64,000 nt of DNA from an uncultured Lachnospiraceae bacterium (GCA_945949085.1 CAMFDJ010000011.1:1-64000), one strand, 5' to 3'. Shown: positions 17,696 to 28,468, counted from the first letter of the stretch. Numbers and translations are program-made. Notes: generated by a model not told the origin, from the sequence alone.

Positions 17696-18580
17696 TTAAT
17701 CTATCGGTAAGTCCAAAAGTTTCCAGCTTCTCTCTATCATTTCCTTCCCCGGCATGGAATTTAGGAATATAATATGCGGATTTCGTCCGCTGCCATTCTC
17801 CGCTGTCCGTTCGCTTCCGATTTCATCCTGTCCCTCTTCGCTGCGCAGAAGCCCCTTGACAGCCAGCCTGCGCCTAAGCTCCCTTGCCGTTCCCAGACTT
17901 CCGTCAATCAGATCGATGTGAGAGAATCCCCGGGCAACGTTCCCCTCCTCACAGCATTGCACCGGCTGATTCAAAAAATCCCTCAGATGTGGTCTTAAAA
18001 AAGGATAATGGGTACAGCCGAGCACAATCGTCTCCGTGTCAGGTGTCACAAAGGGAAGCAGCACCTCCCTGAAATACTGGTTTAGAAAATCACTTTCCAG
18101 ATCTCCCTTCTCCACAAATTCCATCAGTCCTTCACAAGGTACCGGAATGATATCAGCCTGATCCTCGTATCTTGCCAGAAGCTTATGGAATTTTTCCTGC
18201 CGAATCGTCATGGGGGTTGCCATGACTAAAATCCGACCGCCGTGGCTTGCCTCTACCGCCGGTTTGACCGCAGGCTCTATTCCTACGATGGGAAGCTCGG
18301 GGTAATCCAGGCGCAGCGACCTGACAGCCGCAGACGTAGCGGTATTACAGGCTACCGCCAAACCTTTGATACCCATTGCAAGCAGCTTTTCTACCACTGC
18401 ATACGTCAACTCTTTGATCTCCTGTGTGGGTCTCACTCCATACGGTGCATGCAGCGAATCTCCGTAATATATAAACTTTTCTCCGGGCATCAGCTTAACA
18501 GCTTCCTTGAGCACACTGATTCCACCCAGCCCCGAGTCAATAAACCCGATCGGTAACTCTCTCTCTCTGACTAGTTGCAT
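17696..18580 (-). CDS. murI: Glutamate racemase
   Basis: IGFIDSGLGGISVLKE..., AVACNTATS, VLGCTHYPFL. Confidence 0.95.
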   Translation of the reverse strand: MQLVRERELPIGFIDSGLGGISVLKEAVKLMPGEKFIYYGDSLHAPYGVRPTQEIKELTYAVVEKLLAMGIKGLAVACNTATSAAVRSLRLDYPELPIVGIEPAVKPAVEASHGGRILVMATPMTIRQEKFHKLLARYEDQADIIPVPCEGLMEFVEKGDLESDFLNQYFREVLLPFVTPDTETIVLGCTHYPFLRPHLRDFLNQPVQCCEEGNVARGFSHIDLIDGSLGTARELRRRLAVKGLLRSEEGQDEIGSERTAENGSGRNPHIIFLNSMPGKEMIERSWKLLDLPID

Positions 18581-18644
18581 TTCTCTTTCCTTTTTTCATC
18601 TATTTCTTCCGTCATTTGCATACATCCGGACGAATCTGTGCACA

Positions 18645-20366
18645 TCAGCTATGATAGAGCTTTGCATAAAATCCGTTTTGTGCAAGGAGCTGTTTGTGAT
18701 TTCCCTGTTCAATGATATTGCCATCCTTCATGACAAGAATGATATCCGCATTTCGGATGGTAGACAATCTGTGCGCCACAATAAAGCTGGTTCTGCCTTC
18801 CATCATCTTGTGGAAAGCACGCTGGATCTTCATCTCCGTTCGTGTATCGATTGATGAGGTCGCTTCATCCAGTATCAGCATCGGCGGCAGAGATAACATG
18901 ATTCTGGTAATACACAAAAGCTGTTTCTGACCCTGGGACAGCATTCCGCCATCCTCACCGATCACAGTATCATATCCATCCGGCAATCTTCGGATAAAGG
19001 AATCGGAATAGCTCGCCTTTGCTGCGCGTATCATTTCCTCATCCGTTGCCTCCGGTTTTCCCATCTTGATATTTTCCCGGATTGTTCCACTCTTCAGCCA
19101 TGTTTCCTGCAACACCATACCATAGCTTTGCCTAAGACTCTTTCTCGTCATATCACGGATATCCGTACCATCCACCTTGATACAACCACTATCAACATCA
19201 TAAAACCGCATCAAAAGATTGATCACCGTCGTCTTGCCACAGCCGGTAGGTCCCACAATTGCCACGTTCTGCCCCGGTTTGATATCGATTGTAAAATTCT
19301 CTATCAGCTTCTGTCCTTCCGAATAAGAGAAGCAGACATCCTGACAGGCAATATTGCCTTGTACATCCGCAAGATCTTTTGCTTCTTCGCCGTCCGGTAT
19401 CTGCGGCTGTTCCTCAATCAGTTCAAAAATACGGCCGGCACAGGCTATCGCATTCTGCAGCTCTGTAATCACACCGGAAACCTCATTAAATGGCTTGGTA
19501 TACTGATTGGAATAACTCAAAAAGCAGGACAGGATACCTACACTCATCCTTCCGGAAAGAACGGCAAGCGCACCTGTCAGCGCAACAGCCGCATACACGA
19601 TACTATTGACAAATCGCGTACTCGGATTGGTGAGCGAGGAGAAGAAAATTGCCCGGAGCGAACATTTCTGCAGTCTGTCATTGATCTCATCAAACCTGGC
19701 AATCGCCTCATCCTCGTGATCATAAGCCTTCACAACCTTTTCATTGCCAATCATCTCATCGATCAATGCCGTCTGCTCTCCACGGGTCTCCGATTGCAGT
19801 TTGAACATCGAATAAGTCTTTTGGGCAATAAAGTTAGCCACAAACAACGAAAGTGGAGTAATACATACAACAACCATGGTGATGGCAGGATTCAGACTAA
19901 GCATAATGACAAGTGTTCCCAGTATTGTGACAACCCCTGTAAAAAGCTGCGTAAATCCCATGAGCAGACCGTCTGCAAACTGGTCTACATCCGTAATGAT
20001 CCGGCTGACAATCTCTCCCGTAGAATGTGCATCCAGATATTTCAAAGGCAATACCTGCAATTTATCAAAAGCCTCCTTGCGAATATCGCGCACTACCTGA
20101 AAGGTAACCTTATTATTGATCACATTCATGCACCATTGCAAAATGGATGTCATAAGAACCACAATCCCTACGCGCAGCAGATAACTGCCAATGAGGGTGA
20201 AATTGACACCCTCGTCCGTGATCAGATCGATTGCATCACCGATCAAAATCGGTACATACAATGTCAGTGCCACAATCACCGTTGCAAAGACAACGGAAAT
20301 CATCATCAGAGCCGTATATTTTTTCAAATAGCAAAGTACCTTTTTCAAGGTATCTCTCTGTTTCAT
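18645..20366 (-). CDS. ABC transporter, TM-ATPase fusion (exporter half)
   Basis: GPTGCGKTTVI, LSQGQ, LILDEATSSID. Confidence 0.94.
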   Translation of the reverse strand: MKQRDTLKKVLCYLKKYTALMMISVVFATVIVALTLYVPILIGDAIDLITDEGVNFTLIGSYLLRVGIVVLMTSILQWCMNVINNKVTFQVVRDIRKEAFDKLQVLPLKYLDAHSTGEIVSRIITDVDQFADGLLMGFTQLFTGVVTILGTLVIMLSLNPAITMVVVCITPLSLFVANFIAQKTYSMFKLQSETRGEQTALIDEMIGNEKVVKAYDHEDEAIARFDEINDRLQKCSLRAIFFSSLTNPSTRFVNSIVYAAVALTGALAVLSGRMSVGILSCFLSYSNQYTKPFNEVSGVITELQNAIACAGRIFELIEEQPQIPDGEEAKDLADVQGNIACQDVCFSYSEGQKLIENFTIDIKPGQNVAIVGPTGCGKTTVINLLMRFYDVDSGCIKVDGTDIRDMTRKSLRQSYGMVLQETWLKSGTIRENIKMGKPEATDEEMIRAAKASYSDSFIRRLPDGYDTVIGEDGGMLSQGQKQLLCITRIMLSLPPMLILDEATSSIDTRTEMKIQRAFHKMMEGRTSFIVAHRLSTIRNADIILVMKDGNIIEQGNHKQLLAQNGFYAKLYHS

Positions 20367-20399
20367 GCAAAAAGCCTCCTTCTTACTGCCATGCCAAAC

Positions 20400-22148
20400 C
20401 TATTCCTGCGTCTTGTATTGAGATTCATAGATTTCCCGATAAACCTCGCATTCCGCAAGCAGTGTTTCATGCGTTCCCTGTCCGACAATCTGACCATCAT
20501 CAAGCACAAGGATCTTGTCTGCATCCATGATCGCATTTGTTCTTTGCGATACGATAAAAACAGTTGGCTTATAGGTAAGGCTGCGGATTGCACTGCGAAG
20601 TCTCGCGTCCGTCGCCATATCCAGCGCCGATGCACTGTCATCCAGAATCAGTATTTCCGGCTTCTTCACAATTGCCCTTGCAATCGTCAGACGTTGCCGC
20701 TGTCCACCGGAGAAATTTCTGCCGGCCTGCGCAACCATTCCGTCAAGCCCTCCCTTTGCGCGCACAACATCCTCTGCCTGAGCGATTGCAATTGCCTCCT
20801 TCAGTTCTTCATCGGTTGCATCCGCTTTTCCCCAGCGCAGATTTTCCGCAATCGTTCCCTGAAAAAGAACAGCCTTTTGCATGACAATCGCAATTTTATC
20901 GGAAAGCTCCTGCTTTGCATAATCCTTTACATCGATTCCATCAATTTTGACACTTCCCTGCGTCGCATCATAGAAACGGCAGAGCAAATGAACAAGTGAA
21001 GTCTTACCACATCCAGTTCCGCCGATGATTCCCACCGTCTCTCCTTTCTCTACTTGAAAATTCAAGTCAGAAAGCGCCGGTGCACCGCCGCCTGCATAGG
21101 TCAGGGAGACATCATCAAAGCTGATAAAAGGAGTGACCGCATCCTTGCCTACCGTCTCATCTGCGTGAGCGGTTCCCCTGACAGTCTGCTCCTTCCAAGC
21201 CATACCGGGCGTAATCTCAAACACATCAGCCACACGATTCGCACTGGCAAGTGCCTTATTGATCGTGACGATCAGGTTCGCCAGTTTAATGAGTTCCACC
21301 AGAATCTGCGACATATAATTATAAAGCGCTACGACCTGTCCCTGTGTCAGGATGCCGAGATGTACCTGCACGGCACCGGTTCTGATCAGAAAAATGATAC
21401 AAAAGTTGACGATCACATACGTGATCGGATTCGTCAAAGATGAAATATTGCCGGTTTTCTTCTGCTGCTCTGTCAAGGAATCATTGCGCCCTGCAAAACG
21501 CTGCACTTCCTCTTCTTCCTTGCAAAATGCCCGCAGTACTCTCACACCTGTCAGATTCTCTCTGGCAACAAGCAAAAGTGCATCCAGTCTTCCCTGCACT
21601 TTCTTCATCATGGGAATACTGACCGACATAATCCCAAACACAACAACAGAAAGCAGAATGATTGCAAGCACAAAATACATGGCGGACTTACCATCAATGG
21701 TAAATGCCATGATCATTGCCCCAAACACCACAAAAGGGGATCGCAGGAAAAGACGGAGTACCATATTGACACCGGTCTGTGTCTGATTGATATCACTTGT
21801 CATCCGGGTGATCATGGTCGAAGTGCCGATTGTATCAATTTCCGTAAAGGACAAACTCTGCAAGTGCGAAAAAAGTGCATGTCTCAGCTTTGTCGCAAAA
21901 CCAACCGCCGCCTTTGCGGAAAAATATTGTGCCGCCACAGCACTCACAAACCCGATCAGTGCAAGTGCAAGTAACATCAGACATCTCTGATAAATGAACC
22001 CTTTATCCCGCCCCGCAATTCCATGATCAATGATTGAGGCAACCACCAAAGGCACAAACAGTTCAAACGATGCCTCCAGCATCTTAAACAGTGGTGCCAG
22101 GACACATTCTTTTTTATACTCCCGCAAATACTGTAACAATCGTTTCAT
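20400..22148 (-). CDS. ABC transporter, TM-ATPase fusion (exporter half)
   Basis: GGTGCGKTSLV, FSGGQRQRLTIARA, LILDDSASALD; start reset to MKRLLQ. Confidence 0.94.
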   Translation of the reverse strand: MKRLLQYLREYKKECVLAPLFKMLEASFELFVPLVVASIIDHGIAGRDKGFIYQRCLMLLALALIGFVSAVAAQYFSAKAAVGFATKLRHALFSHLQSLSFTEIDTIGTSTMITRMTSDINQTQTGVNMVLRLFLRSPFVVFGAMIMAFTIDGKSAMYFVLAIILLSVVVFGIMSVSIPMMKKVQGRLDALLLVARENLTGVRVLRAFCKEEEEVQRFAGRNDSLTEQQKKTGNISSLTNPITYVIVNFCIIFLIRTGAVQVHLGILTQGQVVALYNYMSQILVELIKLANLIVTINKALASANRVADVFEITPGMAWKEQTVRGTAHADETVGKDAVTPFISFDDVSLTYAGGGAPALSDLNFQVEKGETVGIIGGTGCGKTSLVHLLCRFYDATQGSVKIDGIDVKDYAKQELSDKIAIVMQKAVLFQGTIAENLRWGKADATDEELKEAIAIAQAEDVVRAKGGLDGMVAQAGRNFSGGQRQRLTIARAIVKKPEILILDDSASALDMATDARLRSAIRSLTYKPTVFIVSQRTNAIMDADKILVLDDGQIVGQGTHETLLAECEVYREIYESQYKTQE

Positions 22149-22308
22149 AATCATTGATTCCTTTATTTTCCTATTTTTCAATCTTCGAACGATTTTAAGT
22201 ATACCACATCTTTTCCTGCTTGCCACCTCTTTCTTTGTATGTTAGTCTATAGACGCATCCGGCAGAATAACAAGCAAATCTTTGGACAGACAGGGGAAGG
22301 AGCACAGT

Positions 22309-23136
22309 ATGCACAAAAGACTATTTTTTTCAGATATTGACGGAACACTGATCCGCAGTGACGGTACCATTTCCGATGCGCTGGCCGCTGCACTTTGTGA
22401 TATGGCAAGGGCAGGACACAGTCTGATCTTAACCAGCGGCAGACCGCTTTCCAGCATCCTCTCTGTCAAAGACTATCTGGAAAATAAAATAGGTACTTCC
22501 TTCCCCGATTCCTATATCATTGCCAACAACGGTACTCTCATTTATGACTGCAAAACAGAAAGGCCGGTTTATGAAAAAACACTCCCCTTTGAGCTGGTTG
22601 ACCTGCTGCAAACAATAGCCGATCAGTTCCATATCCATATCCAGACCTATGCCGGAGATGCCATTGTATGCAAAAGCCGGAACGAGGAAATCAATTTCTA
22701 CAGAAGAAAAATTGCGCTTCCTCTGCTTACCGGCGAACGCTTTACGGATATTCTGCCCTGTGAGCCCTATAAAATGCTCACAATCGGATTGGAAGGCACC
22801 TGCCAGCTCATGCCCCTGAAGCATTATATTGAAGAAAATCTGGCGGACCGCGTACAGGCTATTTTTTCTGGTCCATACTATATGGAACTGATCCGCAGTG
22901 ATGCCGGCAAAGGACAGGCGCTGCATTTTCTGTGCGACTACCTTTCTGTTCCCTACGAGCATTCCTATGCCGCCGGTGACTCTGAAAATGATATTTCCAT
23001 GATACAGGCTGCCGGTATGGGGTATGCAATGGCCGCCGGTGATGAGAAAGTAAAATCCAGCGCAGACAAAATCACTGCGCTGGACTGTGAACATGACGGG
23101 CTTTTGGAAATCATTGATACGATCCTAAAAGCCTGA
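22309..23136 (+). CDS. Cof-type HAD hydrolase
   Basis: LFFSDIDGTLIRSDG..., AAGDSENDISMIQAAGMGYAM; RBS ggaagga before 22309. Confidence 0.93.
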   Translation: MHKRLFFSDIDGTLIRSDGTISDALAAALCDMARAGHSLILTSGRPLSSILSVKDYLENKIGTSFPDSYIIANNGTLIYDCKTERPVYEKTLPFELVDLLQTIADQFHIHIQTYAGDAIVCKSRNEEINFYRRKIALPLLTGERFTDILPCEPYKMLTIGLEGTCQLMPLKHYIEENLADRVQAIFSGPYYMELIRSDAGKGQALHFLCDYLSVPYEHSYAAGDSENDISMIQAAGMGYAMAAGDEKVKSSADKITALDCEHDGLLEIIDTILKA

Positions 23137-23142
23137 TCCGTT

Positions 23143-24258
23143 TTATTTCTTTTTGTGTTTTTTGGCGTATTGCCCGGCCTTCTTCCCTGCCTGCGTCCCG
23201 ATTTTATTCAGGCCGTTCTGGTTGATGTGAATGACGTCACTATAGTAGTATCCGCTCTCATCATAAAGTATTTTGGGCAAGGTGGATACCATGGTAAAAT
23301 GTTTATCTGTTTTGCAGAGCTTTGACTGCGCCCCCATGATCGTATAGCCGCTGTCCGGAGCACTTCTGTCTCTTCCTATCTGAATGATCATCATCTGTTC
23401 CACGCCGACTGTTTTCATCTTCTGATAGATTGCCTTCATATTTTTGATATATTTCGCCTCACTACAGCCCTGCATGGCATCTGATTCCCCCTGATACCAC
23501 ACCATATAAATATGTCTGATCTTAATTTTGTTCTTTTTGAGGCTCTTTTTTGCCAGATTCACCCGTCGTTTTGTTTCCTTAACGAGCCCTCTTTTGAGCC
23601 ACGTATTGGTCGACGATCCGCCCCACGAAGCAGGCACCCCTACAACAGGTGTTTTTGTCTGCTTGTAGTAGCTGATACAAAAAGAAGAAACAAGTGTTCC
23701 GGAAGTGCTGTAAATCTTATCGTCATCGAGCCCCTGCCTGCGGTTCGTTCCCTGTCCAAACGGCTCCTTCATGATGATACAACTTTTACTTCCTGTTGCC
23801 ACATCGAACTCATAAGCGGTTCCGACACTCGGCTGCGGCGCACTGTCCTTGTTGCCACCACTCCCACACATATTACTCTGTCCCGCAAAAATGATCAGAT
23901 CCACTTCATCTGTTACCACTACAGTCACAATGGTCTGCGTCGTCCCTTCCGTCACCGTAACCTTCGCCTCTCCGGCTTTCCGTGCGCGCATCAGGCCGCT
24001 GTTTGCAACCTGTAATATACGCGTATCAGAACTCTCCACAATGGCATCAGAGGCGATGGATGCCTTCACATACCGATATTCTCCGGGCAGCATCCGTATT
24101 TTTTCCTTTTCCCGCACAACGGTTATCGTCTCCTGCGTATCTTCCGCCGGGACATCCCCCTGCACAGGCGTGGCACATACCTGTATTTGCATCTGCACCG
24201 CAAATAATAACCCCAGACAAAGTCCTATGAACCATCCATTCCGCTTGTTTTCTTTCAT
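23143..24258 (-). CDS. Secreted sialate O-acetylesterase-like (SASA) protein with BIG2-like domain
   Basis: Signal peptide, VDLIIFAGQSNMCG, VWYQGESDA; BIG2-like RMLPGEYRYVKASI region. Confidence 0.85.
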   Translation of the reverse strand: MKENKRNGWFIGLCLGLLFAVQMQIQVCATPVQGDVPAEDTQETITVVREKEKIRMLPGEYRYVKASIASDAIVESSDTRILQVANSGLMRARKAGEAKVTVTEGTTQTIVTVVVTDEVDLIIFAGQSNMCGSGGNKDSAPQPSVGTAYEFDVATGSKSCIIMKEPFGQGTNRRQGLDDDKIYSTSGTLVSSFCISYYKQTKTPVVGVPASWGGSSTNTWLKRGLVKETKRRVNLAKKSLKKNKIKIRHIYMVWYQGESDAMQGCSEAKYIKNMKAIYQKMKTVGVEQMMIIQIGRDRSAPDSGYTIMGAQSKLCKTDKHFTMVSTLPKILYDESGYYYSDVIHINQNGLNKIGTQAGKKAGQYAKKHKKK

Positions 24259-24366
24259 TCTCTTAACCTCACCTTTTCAGAACGATTTATCAAAAAGTAT
24301 CTCACATATTTCACACACTATTATCATAACGCATACAATATCAAAAAACAAATCCTATCAGACAGA

Positions 24367-25119
24367 ATGCTTTTTAAAAAAATTTATCCAACTATATTCA
24401 TTGCCGGTGATGGAAAAAATGCTTACCGCTATACAAATCTGATGGAACAGGCAGGTTTCTATCCGGTTGCACTCAGAGACGATTGCAGCGCACCCTACCC
24501 CTCTATGGCAGAGCTTTGCCGTACGCCCTTCGATGTTCTCTTATTGCCCGGAGGCGGCGATTTTTCCGATGCGCTCTATAAACCGGCAGGCGAAGACATG
24601 CCAAATCTCACTGCAGAGGAAGCCGCACTGGATATGATGCAATATGCACTTCTTTCCACTGCCATTTTACTACGCAAGCCTGTCATCGGTATCTGCAAAG
24701 GCATGCAACTGATCAATGTCTTCTTCGGTGGAACTCTGATTTCCGATCTGCCGGGTTCCATGCACTCCTGCCAGTCTGTGGGGCAGCAATCTGTTGATTC
24801 CATGCATCTGATCCGCACGATTCCCGAAGAGGAATATCAGCTCCGCCTCTGCGAAAAAAAAGCAAAAAGCGGCATGGTACAAAACCGGATTTACAGGCTC
24901 TTATCTTCTTTTTCAACAGTGAACAGTTCACATCACCAGGGCATCAACCAGCCCGGCAAAGAACTCATCCCCCTGCAATATGCTCCGGATGGACTGATTG
25001 AAACAATCATACACGCATCCCTCCCGATTCTGGGCATGCAATGGCATCCCGAGCGCTTATCCTCCATGACACCGGACCTCATGCACAAGCTCGTTCTGAC
25101 ACTTCTCTCCATCAGATGA
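24367..25119 (+). CDS. Gamma-glutamyl-gamma-aminobutyrate hydrolase family (peptidase C26)
   Basis: LLPGGGDFSDALY, GICKGMQLINVFFGGTLISDL, MQWHPE. Confidence 0.9.
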   Translation: MLFKKIYPTIFIAGDGKNAYRYTNLMEQAGFYPVALRDDCSAPYPSMAELCRTPFDVLLLPGGGDFSDALYKPAGEDMPNLTAEEAALDMMQYALLSTAILLRKPVIGICKGMQLINVFFGGTLISDLPGSMHSCQSVGQQSVDSMHLIRTIPEEEYQLRLCEKKAKSGMVQNRIYRLLSSFSTVNSSHHQGINQPGKELIPLQYAPDGLIETIIHASLPILGMQWHPERLSSMTPDLMHKLVLTLLSIR

Positions 25120-25129
25120 TCAGATGCCT

Positions 25130-26596
25130 TTATTCTTTCAACACAGCCAGGAGGTAATTCCACATTCTATCCACGGAAGAAATACACAGTCTTTCTTCTG
25201 TGGTGTGGATATCCAAAATATCCGGTCCGAAGGAAACGGCATCAAGATCTTCTATTTTCTGCGCCAGAACGCCACACTCCAATCCGGCATGGATAGAAAG
25301 AACCGTCATCTCTTTTCCAAACATGCTACGATAGATATTTGTCATTTTATCACGCAGCGGTGAATCCTTCCGAAATTCCCATGCCGGATATCTGCCATCC
25401 ACACTGCCTTTTCCGCCATATTTCTCTATCTTTTCCAACAGCAACTGTGCAAGCGCCTCCTTTTCCGCCTCCACACTGCTTCTGAGCGAAAAAGTCACCT
25501 TGAGATTTCCACCATTTTGCAGCCTTACAACACCGATATTCAAAGAAGTCTGTACAAGCCCCGGGAGCGCCGGATCCATCTTCTGTACCCCATTTGGTGC
25601 TTCCGCAAAAAAAGCCAGAATGTCAAAAAGGTCATTTCCGTCAAGACCTGTCATGACGACCGGTTTTCCCTCTCCCGCCTTTTTCACTTCCCCATCCATA
25701 CGTTCACAGACAAAGGAGAGCATCGGATCTGTTTGCTTCCAATCCTCTTTCAGCGACTCCTCCATGGTCGCCACAAGCCCTGTCAGCTGCGATTCATCTG
25801 CGCGGCTCACAAATTCACAGACAGCAGAAGACGGAATCACATTATCCTTTGTGCCACCCTCAAAGGAAAGAAGCGTCATGTCTGCTTCCCGCGCAATCAG
25901 ATAAAGCATCTGCATCATCACCTGATTGGCATTGGCAGATCCTTTGTGTATCTCCACACCGGAATGTCCACCTGACAGGCCTGTAAGCGAAAGCCTGTAT
26001 CTGTCTCCCTCTACCTCGTTCCATGCCGGTTTCCAGATTCCCTGTACGCAGGCGCCTCCTGCACAGGCAACCGTCAGCTCTCCTTCCTTTTCCGAATCAA
26101 TGTTGAGCAGCGTCTTACCCCTCAGCATCGAGAGATCAATCCCGAGTGCACCATCCATTCCAACTTCTTCATCCACAGTGATCACAACTTCAAGTCTCGG
26201 ATGCGGAATGTCTTTTGCATCGAGCAGTGCAAGTGCATAGGCTACCGCGATTCCATCATCGCCACCCAGACTTGTGTCTTTTGCATAAATGAAATCTCCG
26301 TCTACGGCCAGATCCAAACCTTCTTTTTCCATATTTTTGGCACATCCCGGCTTCTTGACCGCTACCATGTCCATATGTCCCTGCAAAATGACGGAAGGCT
26401 TATCTACCATCCCATCTGTGGCTTCCTTGCACAGAATGACATTTCCAAGTGCATCCTGATAGGTCTGCAGACCGCGCGTTGTCCCAAACTCCACAAGATA
26501 TTGACTTATTTTTTCCGTATTGCCTGAGCCATGCGGAATTGCGCAGATCTCCTCAAAGAAATGAAAAACTCCTGATGGCTGTAATTGCTCCAGCAT
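25130..26596 (-). CDS. pepD: Aminoacyl-histidine dipeptidase
   Basis: FFEEICAIPHGSGNTEKIS, LQGHMDMV, VDEEVGMDGA; start MLEQLQ with aggagg RBS. Confidence 0.93.
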   Translation of the reverse strand: MLEQLQPSGVFHFFEEICAIPHGSGNTEKISQYLVEFGTTRGLQTYQDALGNVILCKEATDGMVDKPSVILQGHMDMVAVKKPGCAKNMEKEGLDLAVDGDFIYAKDTSLGGDDGIAVAYALALLDAKDIPHPRLEVVITVDEEVGMDGALGIDLSMLRGKTLLNIDSEKEGELTVACAGGACVQGIWKPAWNEVEGDRYRLSLTGLSGGHSGVEIHKGSANANQVMMQMLYLIAREADMTLLSFEGGTKDNVIPSSAVCEFVSRADESQLTGLVATMEESLKEDWKQTDPMLSFVCERMDGEVKKAGEGKPVVMTGLDGNDLFDILAFFAEAPNGVQKMDPALPGLVQTSLNIGVVRLQNGGNLKVTFSLRSSVEAEKEALAQLLLEKIEKYGGKGSVDGRYPAWEFRKDSPLRDKMTNIYRSMFGKEMTVLSIHAGLECGVLAQKIEDLDAVSFGPDILDIHTTEERLCISSVDRMWNYLLAVLKE

Positions 26597-26713
26597 TTTA
26601 TTCCTCCTGTCTGATTCTGAATTTCTAAACTCCTTTTTCCTCACTACAATTGCAAAACCGGATAGCAGAACTGCTATCCGGTATATCTGTCGTACATAAT
26701 ATCCTATCGTAAA

Positions 26714-27070
26714 TTATGCAATCTTTGATTTTGCAATTTCAGCCAGTGCGCTGAATCCTGCAGCATCATTTACTGCCATCTCAGCGAGCATCTTTCTGTT
26801 AATGTCGATCTCAGCCAGCTTTAATCCATACATGAATTTGCTGTAGGAAAGACCATTCAATCTTGCTGCTGCATTGATACGAGCGATCCAAAGCTGTCTC
26901 ATCTGACGCTTTCTCTCTTTACGGCCAGCATAAGAAGAAGTCAGGGCACGCATAACAGACTGTTTTGCAACTCTGTACTGATTCGATCTTGCGCCTCTGT
27001 AACCCTTTGCAAGCTTTAATACTCTATTGTGTTTTTTCTTTGCGTTCATTCCGCCTTTGATTCTTGCCAT
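26714..27070 (-). CDS. rplT: 50S ribosomal protein L20
   Basis: [29 protein letters not shown]. Confidence 0.98.
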   Translation of the reverse strand: MARIKGGMNAKKKHNRVLKLAKGYRGARSNQYRVAKQSVMRALTSSYAGRKERKRQMRQLWIARINAAARLNGLSYSKFMYGLKLAEIDINRKMLAEMAVNDAAGFSALAEIAKSKIA

Positions 27071-27092
27071 GTCAATCTTCCTCCTTACCGAC

Positions 27093-27290
27093 TTATAAAT
27101 ATGGTGTAATCTTCTTCATGTTCTTAACATTTGTTGCATCAGTCATTGCCGGCTTTCTAAGATTTCTCTTAGTCTTAGCAGACTTCTTTGTTAAGATATG
27201 ACGTTTATAAGCTTTATTTCTCTTTAATTTACCTGTTCCTGTTACTTTGAAACGTTTTGCTGCTGATCTGTTTGTTTTAACCTTTGGCAT
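27093..27290 (-). CDS. rpmI: 50S ribosomal protein L35
   Basis: [37 protein letters not shown]. Confidence 0.98.
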   Translation of the reverse strand: MPKVKTNRSAAKRFKVTGTGKLKRNKAYKRHILTKKSAKTKRNLRKPAMTDATNVKNMKKITPYL

Positions 27291-27359
27291 TTTAAATTCC
27301 TCCTATTTAACTTTGTCCAAATCTATTTCAACTTAAAATTGCTTTAAGTCAAAAGCTGC

Positions 27360-27869
27360 TTATTTCTTTTCGGTCAGAACCATTGTCATGCTTCTGCCTT
27401 CCACTTTTGCGGGTTTCTCCACAGTTGCAATATCCACAAGCGCCTGCGCAAAATCATCCAGAATATGTTTGCTGGAATTCATGTGCGCCATCTCACGACC
27501 GCGGAAACGAAGTGTGATTTTAACCTTGTCGCCCTTACTGATGAACTTCTTGGCTGCATTGATCTTGGTATTCAGATCATTGGTGTCAATATTGGGTGAC
27601 AAACGAATTTCTTTGATTTCGATTGTTTTCTGTTTCTTTTTAGCTTCTTTTTCTTTTCTAGCCTGTTCATAACGGTATTTACCGTAGTCAACAATCTTAC
27701 ATACAGGCGGCTTTGCTGTGGGAGCAATCTTTACCAGATCCAGTCCTGCCTCATCTGCCAGCTTCTGTGCGTCTCTTGAAGACATAATTCCAAGCTGCTG
27801 CCCGTCTTCCCCGATCAGACGAATTTCCTTGTCTCTGATCTGTTCGTTAATCATTAATTCGCTAATAAT
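27360..27869 (-). CDS. infC: Translation initiation factor IF-3 (AUU start)
   Basis: IISELMINEQIRDKEIRLIGEDGQQLG...; GGAGGTGTTTG-ATT with ATT at 27869-27867; ORF-track start at 27926 lies across the leader. Confidence 0.93.
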   Translation of the reverse strand: MISELMINEQIRDKEIRLIGEDGQQLGIMSSRDAQKLADEAGLDLVKIAPTAKPPVCKIVDYGKYRYEQARKEKEAKKKQKTIEIKEIRLSPNIDTNDLNTKINAAKKFISKGDKVKITLRFRGREMAHMNSSKHILDDFAQALVDIATVEKPAKVEGRSMTMVLTEKK

Positions 27870-27894
27870 CAAACACCTCCATAAGAATAAACAT

Positions 27895-28030
27895 AAAAAA
27901 AGTGGATACCATATCCACTCACACAAAATAAACCAAGATCAGTCTCTTGTTTTCTTCATGAACACCTGACAGCCCGATTGCCTCAGGGTGAGAGTGGATA
28001 CTCTGCTTTGCTGTATGCGTTTTTCACACG
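27895..28030 (-). promoter_or_regulatory. infC-rpmI-rplT leader attenuator (L20-leader type)
   Basis: Terminator GTGGATATGGTATCCACTTTTTTT just upstream of infC (27901-27919); 9-nt TATCCACTC/GAGTGGATA complementarity between 27912-27920 and 27992-28000. Confidence 0.75.
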
Positions 28031-28301
28031 CTGAATAAGCATAACACAGATTCCGGCGTGTGTCAACGGATAATTTGATTTTTAAGGAATACATCCCGGA
28101 ATATCCGGAATTGAACCGCCGAGAAGACAGATAGCCGAAAGAAACACCATAACAATCCCTATTATAGCACAAGACTCCCAGACAACAAAACAATTACCTG
28201 TTGTTCTGTTGTCTGAGTGCTTCTGCATATCTCCTCATAATCCCGGTAAGTAGTTACATGCATAATCATCTGAAATAATGCATATCACTTCACTATATCT
28301 T

Positions 28302-28416
28302 TAGCGATTTTTTCGCTAGTATTCCCCAAAAATATGCTGTGCTCCCAAAGGAAGCACCTTGACCATTTTTATTATAGTGAATTTTTCGCTAAAACGCAAT
28401 AGCGAATTTTTCACTA
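28302..28416 (+). promoter_or_regulatory. Three 17-bp dyad operators for an XRE regulator
   Basis: TAGCGATTTTTTCGCTA 28302-28318, TAGTGAATTTTTCGCTA 28375-28391, TAGCGAATTTTTCACTA 28400-28416. Confidence 0.75.
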
Positions 28417-28468
28417 ACCTATAATTTTGATATTCACTATTGATTGCGCGTCGAAAGGATTGTTCTTT

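Noticed and set aside
19128-20999. 623-aa plus-strand ORF
   Set aside because: It is antisense to two ABC exporter genes with intact Walker and signature motifs; low-complexity His/Arg/Gln-rich translation typical of a shadow ORF.
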